From Hymenobacter properus (GTDB lineage: Bacteria > Bacteroidota > Bacteroidia > Cytophagales > Hymenobacteraceae): a DNA stretch of 64,000 nucleotides. A model generated the notes under the pieces. It was not told the origin of the DNA. It searched no databases and saw nothing but the letters and a program-made list of their open reading frames with translations. Location of the stretch: the NCBI RefSeq assembly GCF_015694735.1, contig NZ_JADQDP010000003.1, positions 1 through 64,000 on the forward strand, in the 5' to 3' direction. The position numbers and the translations under genes are program-made. Positions 26,233 through 33,894 of the stretch are shown here, piece by piece (position 1 is the first letter of the stretch; every line of letters begins with the position of its first letter).

Positions 26233-26823
26233 ATGAAAAAAACAATTTTATCACTGGCTTTGCTGGTTGGCACTGCTGCCGTGGCCAACGCCCAATCCAC
26301 CCGTTTCGGCGTGAAAGCCGGCGTCAATTACACCACTTTCTCGGGCGATAACGTGGACAATGCCAAATACAAATTCGGCGCCGTGGGAGGCCTGGCCGCC
26401 AATTTTGGTTTTTCCGAGTCCTTGTCGCTCCAGACCGAACTGCTCTACTCGCAAAAAGGCACTGAAATTAAAGGCAGCGACTACAATTTCAAGCTGAACT
26501 ACATTGAGCTGCCCATCATGTTCCGCTACACCCTGGGCGATGGCAATGGCCCCTTCCTACAGGCCGGCCCGCAAATTGGCTACCTGGCCAAGGCAAAGCT
26601 CTCGGACGGCAATGGTAAGAACATCGACCTGGACAACGACGCCTACCAGAATATTGCGCTGGGCTACGTGGCCGCCATTGGCTACCAGCTCCCGGCGGGC
26701 CTGAGCATTGAGGGTCGCTTCAACGGTGACATCAACAGCGTGGGCAAAGACGGCGACGCCAACGACCAGCAGCGCAACCGCGTGTTCTCGCTGCAACTCG
26801 GCTACATGTTCGGCGGCAAGTAA
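26233..26823 (+). CDS. Outer-membrane beta-barrel protein, array member 1
   Basis: This 196-residue porin-like protein of the OMP_b-brl_2 family has signal peptide MKKTILSLALLVGTAAVANA and a mature start RFGVKAGVNYTTF. Then come the shared blocks LSLQTELLYSQKG, a central strand pair LNYIELPIMFRY, PFLQAGPQIGYLAKAK, and the C-terminal strand FSLQLGYMFGGK ending in an aromatic/Gly pattern. It is probably an eight-stranded barrel of unknown ligand. ATG 26233 puts the signal peptide first; the longer frame is noncoding. It is the first of seven tandem paralogues, followed by its own terminator. Confidence 0.88.
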   Translation: MKKTILSLALLVGTAAVANAQSTRFGVKAGVNYTTFSGDNVDNAKYKFGAVGGLAANFGFSESLSLQTELLYSQKGTEIKGSDYNFKLNYIELPIMFRYTLGDGNGPFLQAGPQIGYLAKAKLSDGNGKNIDLDNDAYQNIALGYVAAIGYQLPAGLSIEGRFNGDINSVGKDGDANDQQRNRVFSLQLGYMFGGK

Positions 26824-26842
26824 TAGCCTGCTCTGGTTTTGC

Positions 26843-26877
26843 AACGCCCGGCTTCGTCAGAAGCCGGGCGTTTTTAT
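26843..26877 (+). terminator. Terminator of barrel array member 1
   Basis: The 11-bp stem CGCCCGGCTTC / GAAGCCGGGCG with a 4-nt loop is followed by TTTTTATTT. The same GCCCGG core recurs behind most other members of the array. Confidence 0.9.
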
Positions 26878-26937
26878 TTACACAATGCTAAAGCTTGGTT
26901 TATATATACCATCCGCTATTACAAGTTCATTTTCCAT

Positions 26938-26945
26938 TAGCTTTG
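26938..26945 (+). promoter_or_regulatory. -7-like element of array member 2
   Basis: TAGCTTTG matches TAnnTTTG and lies 40 nt upstream of ATG 26986. No good -33 element is seen at the right distance. The same GTAGCTT core recurs upstream of members 3, 5 and 6. Confidence 0.5.
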
Positions 26946-26985
26946 CGCTGTAGTTCACCTTTCACACTTTTTTTCTCAGCAAGTA

Positions 26986-27567
26986 ATGAAAAAAGTTATT
27001 CTATCCCTGGCCCTGGCAGTGGGCATTTCGGCCACGGCATCGGCCCAAGCACGCATCGGCCTGAAAGCCGGCGGCTCGCTCACCACGCTCGGCGGCGCCG
27101 ACGCGAAGGGTGTTTCCAACAAATTTGGTTTCCACGGCGGCCTGGTGGCCAACCTGGCCCTGGGCGATGTGCTGTCGCTGCAACCGGAAGTGCTGTACTC
27201 GATGAAAGGCGCTGCCGACTCCGACAACTCGAAGTACAAAATCAACCTCAACTACATCGACATTCCGGTGATGTTCCAGTACAACGCCGACGGTCTGTTC
27301 TTTGAGGCCGGCCCGCAGCTGGGCATTTTGGCTAGCGCCAAATCGACCGATGGCACCAACGACGTTGACATCAAGGAAAGCCTCAACACCATCGACTTCG
27401 GCTACGCCGTGGGCTTGGGCTACAAGTTGGAGTCGGGCCCGATGATTGGCCTGCGCTACAACGGCGGCATCACGAGCATCGACAAAGAAGAGTCGGGCAC
27501 GACGGCGGCCAAGGTTCGCAACAACGCGTTCCAGCTGTATGTAGGCTACATGTTCGGCGGCAAATAA
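26986..27567 (+). CDS. Outer-membrane beta-barrel protein, array member 2
   Basis: This 193-residue OMP_b-brl_2 protein has a signal peptide ending SATASAQ, then ARIGLKAGGSLTTLGG, FHGGLVANLALGD, LSLQPEVLYSMKGA, LNYIDIPVMFQYN, LFFEAGPQLGILASAK, GYAVGLGYKLESG, GLRYNGGITS and the closing FQLYVGYMFGGK. It is the member closest to the array consensus. The predicted location is the outer membrane. It has its own upstream -7 element and downstream terminator, so it is probably monocistronic. Confidence 0.9.
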   Translation: MKKVILSLALAVGISATASAQARIGLKAGGSLTTLGGADAKGVSNKFGFHGGLVANLALGDVLSLQPEVLYSMKGAADSDNSKYKINLNYIDIPVMFQYNADGLFFEAGPQLGILASAKSTDGTNDVDIKESLNTIDFGYAVGLGYKLESGPMIGLRYNGGITSIDKEESGTTAAKVRNNAFQLYVGYMFGGK

Positions 27568-27584
27568 GCTTCCCAACCAATTTG

Positions 27585-27620
27585 AAAAGCCCGGCTTTGC
27601 TACAAAGCCGGGCTTTTTTT
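27585..27620 (+). terminator. Terminator of barrel array member 2
   Basis: The stem AAAAGCCCGGCTTTG / CAAAGCCGGGCTTTT with a 3-nt loop is followed by a T-run. Confidence 0.9.
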
Positions 27621-27663
27621 GTGCGCCGGCCTACTTCCGGCGGGCGGGTTTGTTGCCGCACCG

Positions 27664-27671
27664 TAGCTTCG
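27664..27671 (+). promoter_or_regulatory. -7-like element of array member 3
   Basis: TAGCTTCG is one base off TAnnTTTG and lies 30 nt upstream of ATG 27702. It is supported by recurrence of the same core upstream of sister genes. Confidence 0.4.
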
Positions 27672-27701
27672 GGGTCACTTTTAGTCCACCTACGTTCAGT
27701 T

Positions 27702-28493
27702 ATGCAAAAAATCATTCTACCCCTGGCATTGCTGCTGGGCACCGGCACCGTGGCGCGAGCGCAGTCGGGTATCCAATTCGGGCTTAAGGCGGGAGCCAAC
27801 CTGTCCGGCTACACCGGCTCCGACAACACCGATACCAAAGCGAAGGTCGGCCTGAACGCGGGCTTTACGGCCAACTTCGCCCTTTCCGACCTCATTTCGA
27901 TTCAGCCAGAGGTGTTGTTTTCGCAAAAGGGCACGCAGTTGGACTACAACCAGGACAACAGCGACTTGCCCGTGTTTATTAACAGCGGCAACACCTACGG
28001 CCCGATAGGCTCGGGCACGTACAGCCAGACCCTGAGCTACCTTGATGTGCCCGTGCTGGTACGCGTGAATCTTGGCGGCAACAACGGAACGGGCTTTTTT
28101 GTCGAAGTCGGCCCGCAGGTGAGCTTTTTGCTCGCTCAGCGGGGCGAGGTGAGCGGCGACAAAGCCACCGTGGTGCTGGGCGGCCCCGACCGCAGCAAGA
28201 ACAGCACCACCATCCGCCCCACCCTGCATGCATTCACCGTCGACAACACCACCAACGACTTCAACAAAGCAGTTTTTGGCTACGCGGTGGGCCTGGGTTA
28301 TCGCCTCACCAGCGCCCTGAGCCTGAATGTGCGCTACACCGGCGACATCAGCCGCGTGTATAAGGAAGGCGAAGGCACCGCCGCCGCGCTAAAGCCCTAT
28401 CAGGGGAAGTCGTACAGCGCCACGTTCCTGAACCCAACGGTTCGAAGCTCTACGTTTCAGCTCCAAGTGGGCTACGTCTTTGGCAGCAAATAA
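27702..28493 (+). CDS. Outer-membrane beta-barrel protein, array member 3 (long)
   Basis: This 263-residue OMP_b-brl_2 protein is the longest of the array. The signal peptide MQKIILPLALLLGTGTVARAQ leads into IQFGLKAGANLSGYTGSD. The extra length comes from longer loops in the middle (about 85-105, with INSGNTYGPIGSGTYSQ) and around 150-180 (KATVVLGGPDRSKN), consistent with enlarged surface loops. The end FQLQVGYVFGSK differs slightly from the GGK ending of others. ATG 27702 was chosen by signal peptide position. Confidence 0.88.
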   Translation: MQKIILPLALLLGTGTVARAQSGIQFGLKAGANLSGYTGSDNTDTKAKVGLNAGFTANFALSDLISIQPEVLFSQKGTQLDYNQDNSDLPVFINSGNTYGPIGSGTYSQTLSYLDVPVLVRVNLGGNNGTGFFVEVGPQVSFLLAQRGEVSGDKATVVLGGPDRSKNSTTIRPTLHAFTVDNTTNDFNKAVFGYAVGLGYRLTSALSLNVRYTGDISRVYKEGEGTAAALKPYQGKSYSATFLNPTVRSSTFQLQVGYVFGSK

Positions 28494-28514
28494 GCTGCGG
28501 AACCCTACTTCGGT

Positions 28515-28550
28515 AAAAGCCCGGTTTTGCTTGCAAGGCCGGGCTTTTTT
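28515..28550 (+). terminator. Terminator of barrel array member 3
   Basis: The imperfect stem AAAAGCCCGGTTTTGC / GCAAGGCCGGGCTTTT is followed by T-run. It has the same GCCCGG core as the other array terminators. Confidence 0.88.
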
Positions 28551-28685
28551 GTGTCCGGCGGGCAGCGCGCCCAAAATCTGTGGAAGACGCTCACAACCCC
28601 GGCCGGCCGGCGCTAGTATACGGCCATTGTAAGCATAACTCACACAAAATCAACTTCATCCAATCTTCATCTTTCGCTTGATTTT

Positions 28686-29267
28686 ATGAAAAAGCTCATC
28701 ACTACCCTGGCCCTGCTGCTGGGTGCCTACGGGGCCGCCCAGGCCCAGAGCGCCACCACGTTTGGCATTACCGTGGGCTACGGCCGCGACCGGATTCTGA
28801 GCAACAACCAGTACACCTCGGTGAGCCACTCGGCCTACCAGGCGGGCCTGACGGCCGACTTCAAGGTGTCGGATAAGGTGTCGTTTCATCCGGAGGTGCT
28901 GTACAGCAAGCGCTACTTCGATACGTCGAACGACGAAAACCTGAACCGCGACATCACGTCCATCGACGTGCCACTGCTGGTGCGCTACCACCTGAACGGG
29001 TTGTACCTGGAGGCGGGGCCAGCCGTCGACTTTCCCATCAAGGCCGTAAACGAGGACGCGGCCGACACCAAAAGCGAGCTGAATGGCGTCGTGCTCAACT
29101 ACATGGCCGGCGTGGGCTACCGTTTCGGCAAGGGCCCGTCGCTGGGCGTGCGCTACGACGGCGGCGCTTCCAACATCTTCAAGAGCAATACCTCGACGGT
29201 GCTGGGCACGGGCAAGTTCAAGTCGAGCGCCGTGTGGGCGGTGCTGGCTTATTCGTTTGGCGGATAG
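28686..29267 (+). CDS. Outer-membrane beta-barrel protein, array member 4 (divergent)
   Basis: This 193-residue protein has a signal peptide ending AAQAQ. Its first strand ITVGYGRDRILSNN replaces the GLKAG block of the others, and it has SFHPEVLYSKRYF rather than QPELLYSxKG. The middle SIDVPLLVRYHLNGLYLEAGPAVDF and GVGYRFGKGPSLGVRYDGG blocks still identify the family. The end is LAYSFGG. It is the most diverged member, perhaps with a distinct ligand or an older duplicate. Confidence 0.86.
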   Translation: MKKLITTLALLLGAYGAAQAQSATTFGITVGYGRDRILSNNQYTSVSHSAYQAGLTADFKVSDKVSFHPEVLYSKRYFDTSNDENLNRDITSIDVPLLVRYHLNGLYLEAGPAVDFPIKAVNEDAADTKSELNGVVLNYMAGVGYRFGKGPSLGVRYDGGASNIFKSNTSTVLGTGKFKSSAVWAVLAYSFGG

Positions 29268-29293
29268 GGCCAGCGGCACGCCTTCCGGCATTC

Positions 29294-29332
29294 GCAAACG
29301 CCCGGTTTCCCTCGCGAAAACCGGGCGTTTGC
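29294..29332 (+). terminator. Terminator of barrel array member 4
   Basis: The stem GCAAACGCCCGGTTT / AAACCGGGCGTTTGC has an 8-nt loop. The T-run is short, so efficiency is less certain. Confidence 0.75.
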
Positions 29333-29378
29333 AATTGGGAGGTTCGGAAGGAAAGGGCCGGTGCCCGGCCGCCAGGCG

Positions 29379-29386
29379 TAGCTTTG
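29379..29386 (+). promoter_or_regulatory. -7-like element of array member 5
   Basis: TAGCTTTG in the context GCGTAGCTTTGCGG lies 25 nt upstream of ATG 29412. No clear -33 element was found. Confidence 0.5.
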
Positions 29387-29411
29387 CGGCCTCATCTATC
29401 ATACTTCCCTT

Positions 29412-30002
29412 ATGAAAAAGACGATTTTTACGCTGGCGCTGCTGGCCGGGCTCGCAGGGACGGCGCAGGCCCAGAACATTTCGCTGGGCTTGAAGGCGGG
29501 TCCTACTTATGCTTCGTTTATAGGCAAAGACGCTGGCGAGCGCGAAGGCCTGTTCGGCTTTCATGCCGGCGTTTTCGCCAATATTGGCCTCAGCAACATG
29601 GTGGCTTTTCAGCCCGAGCTGCTCTATTCGCAAAAGGGGTCGAAGGTGGCCAACGTGACCGATTATCGCACGCGCTTTTCTTATCTCGACGTGCCCCTGG
29701 CGTTTCACCTCAACGCCGACGGGCTGTTTTTTGAGGCCGGGCCGCAGGTTGGCTTTCTGCTCGCGGCCAAGGCGGAAACCGGCAACGTGGCAGTGGACGT
29801 GAAGGACGCCACCAATAGCGTTGATTTTGGCTATCTGGCGGGCTTGGGCTACCAGCGCAAAACCGGCCTGGGCATTGGGCTGCGCTATAACGGCGGCGTC
29901 ACCAACCTGCCCAAAGCCGTGACGGTGGGCAACACCACGGTGCAAAACCGCCTCCGCAACAGCGTGTTTCAGCTGTACCTGACGTACTCGTTCGGGGGCT
30001 AG
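29412..30002 (+). CDS. Outer-membrane beta-barrel protein, array member 5
   Basis: This 196-residue OMP_b-brl_2 protein has signal peptide MKKTIFTLALLAGLAGTAQAQ, then ISLGLKAGPTYASFIGKD, FHAGVFANIGLSN, QPELLYSQKGSK, FSYLDVPLAFHLN, LFFEAGPQVGFLLAAK and GLRYNGGVTN, ending FQLYLTYSFGG. No terminator hairpin is visible between it and member 6, 73 nt downstream, so the two could be partly co-transcribed, although member 6 has its own -7-like element. Confidence 0.88.
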   Translation: MKKTIFTLALLAGLAGTAQAQNISLGLKAGPTYASFIGKDAGEREGLFGFHAGVFANIGLSNMVAFQPELLYSQKGSKVANVTDYRTRFSYLDVPLAFHLNADGLFFEAGPQVGFLLAAKAETGNVAVDVKDATNSVDFGYLAGLGYQRKTGLGIGLRYNGGVTNLPKAVTVGNTTVQNRLRNSVFQLYLTYSFGG

Positions 30003-30038
30003 GGTTTTTCATGCGCGTAATGGATGCCGGCGCAAGCG

Positions 30039-30046
30039 TAGCTTTA
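30039..30046 (+). promoter_or_regulatory. -7-like element of array member 6
   Basis: TAGCTTTA in the context GCGTAGCTTTACCC lies 29 nt upstream of ATG 30076. It has one mismatch to TAnnTTTG. Confidence 0.4.
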
Positions 30047-30075
30047 CCCGACGCTTTATCCATTCGCTTTTTTTA

Positions 30076-30699
30076 ATGAAAAAACCTTTCCTCCTTTTCT
30101 TACTGACTGCTGGCACTACCGCCGCGGTCCACGCGCAAGAAACCCGCTTTGGCATCAAAGCCGGGGGCACCCTTTCTACTTTTGTGGGCAAAGACGCGAC
30201 CAGTACCAGCGGCAATAAGCTGGGTTTTCACGCCGGCTTGGTGGCCAACCTGGGCCTGAACGACCGGCTGTCCATTCAGCCCGAATTGCTCTACTCCATG
30301 AAGGGCACCAAAGACGAAGCTGCTTTCGGCGGCGCCAACCTCACCGGCTACCAGACCCTGCACTACCTCGACGTGCCGGTGGTGCTCAAGGCAAAATTCA
30401 GCCAGCTCTTTTTGGAAGTAGGCCCCCAGGCCGGGGTGCTGATTGATGCCAAAGCCACGGTGGAAAGCGGCTCGAATAGCACCAGCCAGGCCAACAAGGC
30501 GACTTTCAACGACGTCGACTTGGGCTACGTGCTGGGGCTGGGCTTCCAGGCCGACAGTGGCCCGATGGTGGGGTTCCGCTACAACGGTGCCTTCACCAAC
30601 GCGCCCAAGTCCCAGTCCTTCGCCGGCCGAAGCTTTCAGGCCCAGGCGCGCAACAGCGCCCTGCAGCTGTACATAGGGTTCTTATTCGGCGGCAAATAA
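30076..30699 (+). CDS. Outer-membrane beta-barrel protein, array member 6
   Basis: This 207-residue OMP_b-brl_2 protein has a signal peptide ending AVHAQ, then ETRFGIKAGGTLSTFVGKD (very like member 5), FHAGLVANLGLND, SIQPELLYSMKGTK, LHYLDVPVVLKAKF, LFLEVGPQAGVLIDAK, LGLGFQADSGPMVGFRYNG, ending LQLYIGFLFGGK. A Ser/Asn-rich insertion near residues 130-140 (ESGSNSTSQ) is probably a surface loop. Confidence 0.88.
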   Translation: MKKPFLLFLLTAGTTAAVHAQETRFGIKAGGTLSTFVGKDATSTSGNKLGFHAGLVANLGLNDRLSIQPELLYSMKGTKDEAAFGGANLTGYQTLHYLDVPVVLKAKFSQLFLEVGPQAGVLIDAKATVESGSNSTSQANKATFNDVDLGYVLGLGFQADSGPMVGFRYNGAFTNAPKSQSFAGRSFQAQARNSALQLYIGFLFGGK

Positions 30700-30718
30700 C
30701 CTGCATTGGGTGCACCAG

Positions 30719-30753
30719 GAAAAGCCCGGCTTCTGCACAGAAGCCGGGCTTTT
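30719..30753 (+). terminator. Terminator of barrel array member 6
   Basis: The stem AAAAGCCCGGCTTCTG / AGAAGCCGGGCTTTT has a 3-4-nt loop and is followed by a T-rich stretch. Confidence 0.88.
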
Positions 30754-30796
30754 GCGTTTACTTTACCACCCTTTCTCCTTTCAGAATCTCTCTTTT

Positions 30797-31453
30797 ATGC
30801 CGAATACGCCGCTCCTGCTTGCCCTGTTCGCCGGGCTGGCCGGCACGCAGCCCGCCGCAGCTCAGCTCACCCGCACAAGCCGCGTGGGCCTCAAGCTGGG
30901 TGGCAGCCTGGCCCAGTACCGGGGCAATGACACCCGCGGCGGCAACGGCAACCTGGGCGGCTACTGCGGCGGCGGGGTGCTGAATCTGCCCCTGGGACCG
31001 GTCTTCTCAGTGCAGAGCGAGCTGCTATACTCGCAAAAAGGAGCCCGTAGCCAGAGCTTTGTGCTACCCACTAACCAGTACGCGTACGGCGACCAACGCC
31101 TGGCCTACCTGGAATTGCCCGCGCTGGTGAAGCTGCGGAGCAGCGTGGGGCTGTTCGTGGAAACCGGCCTCACTTTTTCCTACTTGCTGAGCGCCCGGCT
31201 CGAATCGAACGGACAGAGCGTCTTCGAAAACCGCGACAAGTTCAAACCCTTCGAGCTGGGCTATGCCGCCGGAGCCGGGTTCCAGGCCGATAATGGCTTG
31301 CTGCTGGGCGTGCGCTACTGCGCGGGCCTGACCTCGCTGTTCCGCTCGGGCGCTTACCCCGGCCTTTACCGCGACGCCGACATCTATACCCAAACGTTTC
31401 AGCTGTACGCGGGGCTTCTTTTCCGGGGCCGGGGCACCGGCGGAACCGAATAG
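30797..31453 (+). CDS. Outer-membrane beta-barrel protein, array member 7
   Basis: This 218-residue OMP_b-brl_2 protein has signal peptide MPNTPLLLALFAGLAGTQPA with AAAQ cleavage, then SRVGLKLGGSLAQYRGND, LPLGPVFSVQSELLYSQKGA, LAYLELPALVKLRS, LFVETGLTFSYLLSARL and LGVRYCAGLTS, ending FQLYAGLLFRGRG plus a short Gly/Thr tail. Two cysteines (in GGYCGGG and RYCAG) are unusual for the array. ATG 30797 fits the signal peptide; the longer frame covers the preceding terminator and is rejected. Confidence 0.86.
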   Translation: MPNTPLLLALFAGLAGTQPAAAQLTRTSRVGLKLGGSLAQYRGNDTRGGNGNLGGYCGGGVLNLPLGPVFSVQSELLYSQKGARSQSFVLPTNQYAYGDQRLAYLELPALVKLRSSVGLFVETGLTFSYLLSARLESNGQSVFENRDKFKPFELGYAAGAGFQADNGLLLGVRYCAGLTSLFRSGAYPGLYRDADIYTQTFQLYAGLLFRGRGTGGTE

Positions 31454-31455
31454 CA

Positions 31456-31485
31456 AAGCCCCGTTCTCGGGTGAGAACGGGGCTT
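31456..31485. terminator. Bidirectional terminator, array member 7 / M20 peptidase
   Basis: The perfect 13-bp stem AAGCCCCGTTCTC / GAGAACGGGGCTT with a 4-nt loop lies between the convergent genes ending at 31453 and 31511. It lacks a strong T-run on the plus side. Confidence 0.75.
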
Positions 31486-31510
31486 CGTGTTAAGCTTTAC
31501 CGACTGTGGT

Positions 31511-32878
31511 TTACTGCGCCGCAGCGTAGTTGCGGTAGAAGTGCGGGATGGTCTCGATGCCCTTCAGGAAGTTGAAGACGCCGAAATGCTCGTTGGGCGA
31601 GTGAATAGCGTCTGAGTCGAGCCCGAAGCCGAGCAGCACGGTGTCGAGGCCCAGTTCGGACTTGAACATGGCCACGATGGGGATGGAGCCGCCACCGCGC
31701 GTGGGCACCGGGCGCTTGCCGAAAGTGGTTTCCATGGCATCGGCGGCGGCGCGGTAGGCGATGGAGTTGGTAGGCGTGACGACGGGCTCGCCGCCGTGGT
31801 GGGGGCGTACTTCCACGGTCACGCCCTGGGGCGCGATGCTTTCGAAGTGGCGCTTGAATTTCTCGGTGATTTCGGCCGAGGTCTGGTGGGGCACCAGGCG
31901 CATCGAGATTTTGGCGTGGGCCTGCGAGGCAATGACGGTTTTGGCACCCTCGCCGGTGTAGCCACCCCAGATGCCGTTCACGTCGAGCGTGGGGCGAATG
32001 CTGGTGCGCTCCATGCTGCTGTAGCCTTTCTCGCCGTAGGAATCGGGCAGGCCGATGCTTTGCTTGAAGTCTTCCTCGGAGAACGGAGCCTTGGCCATTT
32101 CGGCGCGCTCGTCGGCGCTCAGTTCGTCCACGTTGTCGTAGAAACCGGGGATGGTGATGTGGCCGTTTTCGTCGTGCAGGCTAGCAATCATCTCGCACAG
32201 GGCATTGATGGGGTTTTGCACGGCGCCGCCGTAGAGGCCGGAGTGCAGGTCGCGGTTGGGGCCAGTCACGGTCACTTCGTGGTAGCTCAGGCCGCGCAGG
32301 CCCACCTCGATGCTGGGCACGTCGTTGGCCAAGATGCCGGTGTCGGAGATGAGGATGACGTCGGCTTTCAGCTTCTCCTTGTTGGCTTTCACGAAGATTT
32401 CGAGGTTGTTGGAGCCAATTTCCTCCTCGCCCTCGAACATGAACTTGATGTTGCAGGGCACGCCGCCCTGGCCATCGCGCATCATCATCTCGAAGGCCTT
32501 CACGTGCATGTACACCTGGCCTTTGTCGTCGCAGGCGCCGCGGGCGTAGATTTTCTCGTCCTTAATCACCGGCTCGAAGGGCGGCGAATTCCACAGCTCG
32601 TATGGGTCGGCGGGCTGCACGTCGTAGTGGCCGTACACCAGCACGGTTTTGGCGCCAGGGCCGGCGGCGAGGTATTCGCCATACACAATGGGGTTGCCGG
32701 CCGTGGGGCAAATTTCTACGTTCTGCACACCGGCTTCTTCGAGGCGGGCCTTGAGGTAGTCGGCGGCGCGTAGCACGTCGGCGTGGAACTTGGGGTCGGC
32801 CGACACGGACGGGATGCGGAGCCAGTCCATCAGCTCATCGAGGAAGCGGGTTTGATTAGCGGCGAGGTAAGCAGCCAT
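31511..32878 (-). CDS. M20 family dipeptidase
   Basis: This 455-residue metallopeptidase of the M20 family splits dipeptides or related amides using two metal ions. Metal-ligand motifs appear in order: VYGHYDVQPAD (His/Asp), ARGACDDKGQ (bridging Asp), FEGEEEIGS (catalytic Glu pair), and a late His in DAIHSPNEHFGV. The dimerisation domain interrupts the catalytic domain at about 190-340. No signal peptide is seen, so it is cytoplasmic. ATG 32878 is the first codon of the domain. The minus strand carries a -7-like TACTTTTA about 35 nt upstream. Confidence 0.92.
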   Translation of the reverse strand: MAAYLAANQTRFLDELMDWLRIPSVSADPKFHADVLRAADYLKARLEEAGVQNVEICPTAGNPIVYGEYLAAGPGAKTVLVYGHYDVQPADPYELWNSPPFEPVIKDEKIYARGACDDKGQVYMHVKAFEMMMRDGQGGVPCNIKFMFEGEEEIGSNNLEIFVKANKEKLKADVILISDTGILANDVPSIEVGLRGLSYHEVTVTGPNRDLHSGLYGGAVQNPINALCEMIASLHDENGHITIPGFYDNVDELSADERAEMAKAPFSEEDFKQSIGLPDSYGEKGYSSMERTSIRPTLDVNGIWGGYTGEGAKTVIASQAHAKISMRLVPHQTSAEITEKFKRHFESIAPQGVTVEVRPHHGGEPVVTPTNSIAYRAAADAMETTFGKRPVPTRGGGSIPIVAMFKSELGLDTVLLGFGLDSDAIHSPNEHFGVFNFLKGIETIPHFYRNYAAAQ

Positions 32879-32978
32879 GCGAAGCGAATTTTAGGGGTTG
32901 GGAATGCGGCGGTAAAAGTAGCGAGTGCAGCGCGGGAAGTTGCCGCCGAGGGACGCTGAAAACAGCTGATGCAAGTAG

Positions 32979-33554
32979 TTACTGCCGGGCGTCCAGCACC
33001 AGCTCGCGCACCATCACCTCGCCCAGCTTCCAGGCTTCGGTCCAGTCTTTTTCGAGGCTCTCGAAGGTGAGTAGGTAGAGCGTATCGGTTTTGGCGTTAG
33101 CCAGGGCCATTTGGTACACCACGCGGGGTTCGGCGTCGGGCGGGGCGTCGCGGTAGCGCACGGTGCGCTTGTGCCACGCTCCTTCAGTGGCAGCAGTTTT
33201 CTCCAGCTGCTGCTGGCCGTGGCCGAAGCCGGTGCGCATCATCAGCAGTTCGGCGTATTCGGGGGCCGCGTGGCGGGTTTTGGCTTTGGCCTTGCGCACC
33301 ACCTGCAGCGAGAGGCCGGTTTGGTACTCGCCAGTTTCGCCCGGCTCCTCTTGGGTGAGGTAGTAGGTGGGCGCGCTTTTCTCGCCCTCGGCCTTGTAGT
33401 ACCAGCCGGCAGGCAGCAGCGCGGCGGCTTTGCTCTGGGGCAAGGGCTGCCAGTTGAACCCAGCGGGCGCCGGGCCGAGGGGCACGTTGTAGCGTTGCGC
33501 GGCGGCGGGCAGCGTGAGCAGCACGGCCACTACAGCGAAGAGGAAACGGAACAT
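32979..33554 (-). CDS. Exported protein of unknown function
   Basis: This 191-residue protein has a signal peptide (about 1-19, ending PAAAQ) and a mature part starting RYNVPLGPAPAGFNWQPLP. No family is recognised; the composition suggests a single soluble periplasmic or secreted domain. ATG 33554 is preferred because it precedes the signal peptide. The frame stays open upstream, where it reads into a decayed copy of this protein's own C-terminus (33606-33704). Confidence 0.72.
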   Translation of the reverse strand: MFRFLFAVVAVLLTLPAAAQRYNVPLGPAPAGFNWQPLPQSKAAALLPAGWYYKAEGEKSAPTYYLTQEEPGETGEYQTGLSLQVVRKAKAKTRHAAPEYAELLMMRTGFGHGQQQLEKTAATEGAWHKRTVRYRDAPPDAEPRVVYQMALANAKTDTLYLLTFESLEKDWTEAWKLGEVMVRELVLDARQ

Positions 33555-33894
33555 ACCGGCGAAGCTAGCGCCCGCTACACTTTCGCCTCGAGTTGGATGC
33601 TTTATCATCTTCACGCCGAACCTCCAGGCAAGCAGCCAATCTTTCTCGTGGTTTTCGAAAAGCTGCAGACAAAACGTGTCGGTAGTGGTATTGGCAATGG
33701 CCCGCTACTGCTTAGCGCATTGCAGAAACACATCTTTTATTCAGAAAAAACCTTAAAAAGGATATAGGAAAATATTATCACTAACCCGCCGCCAGAAACA
33801 ATGAAGAGAAAGGTGCTTATATGCCGAAGTAAACGTTGAAAACTGGTCATACTCCCATAACGCGACTGTCAGCAGCCATTGTATGTAATTTTAG
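33555..33894. other. Intergenic region with gene remnant, otherwise empty
   Basis: Apart from the gene remnant at 33606-33704, this stretch is AT-rich, has stops in all frames and shows no RNA gene or terminator that I can support. The promoter of the exported protein should lie here but no good -33/-7 pair was found. Confidence 0.5.
33606..33704 (-). pseudogene. Decayed partial copy of the neighbouring exported protein
   Basis: Minus-strand translation of 33615-33701 gives AIANTTTDTFCLQLFENHEK followed by DWLLAWRFGV. This aligns without gaps to ALANAKTDTLYLLTFESLEK and DWTEAWKLGE near the C-terminus of the adjacent protein (its codons lie around 33020-33110). The copy begins right after an in-frame stop (33705-33707) and has no start, so it is a truncated duplicate that drifted. 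It is in frame with the intact gene's upstream extension. Confidence 0.75.

Noticed and set aside
28656..29945. 429-codon minus-strand frame across barrel genes 4 and 5
   Set aside because: It spans two genes and a terminator and has no recognisable domain; it is antisense shadow.
33111..33767. 218-codon plus-strand frame opposite the exported protein
   Set aside because: Antisense to the signal-peptide gene and to the decayed copy; it has no supporting feature.
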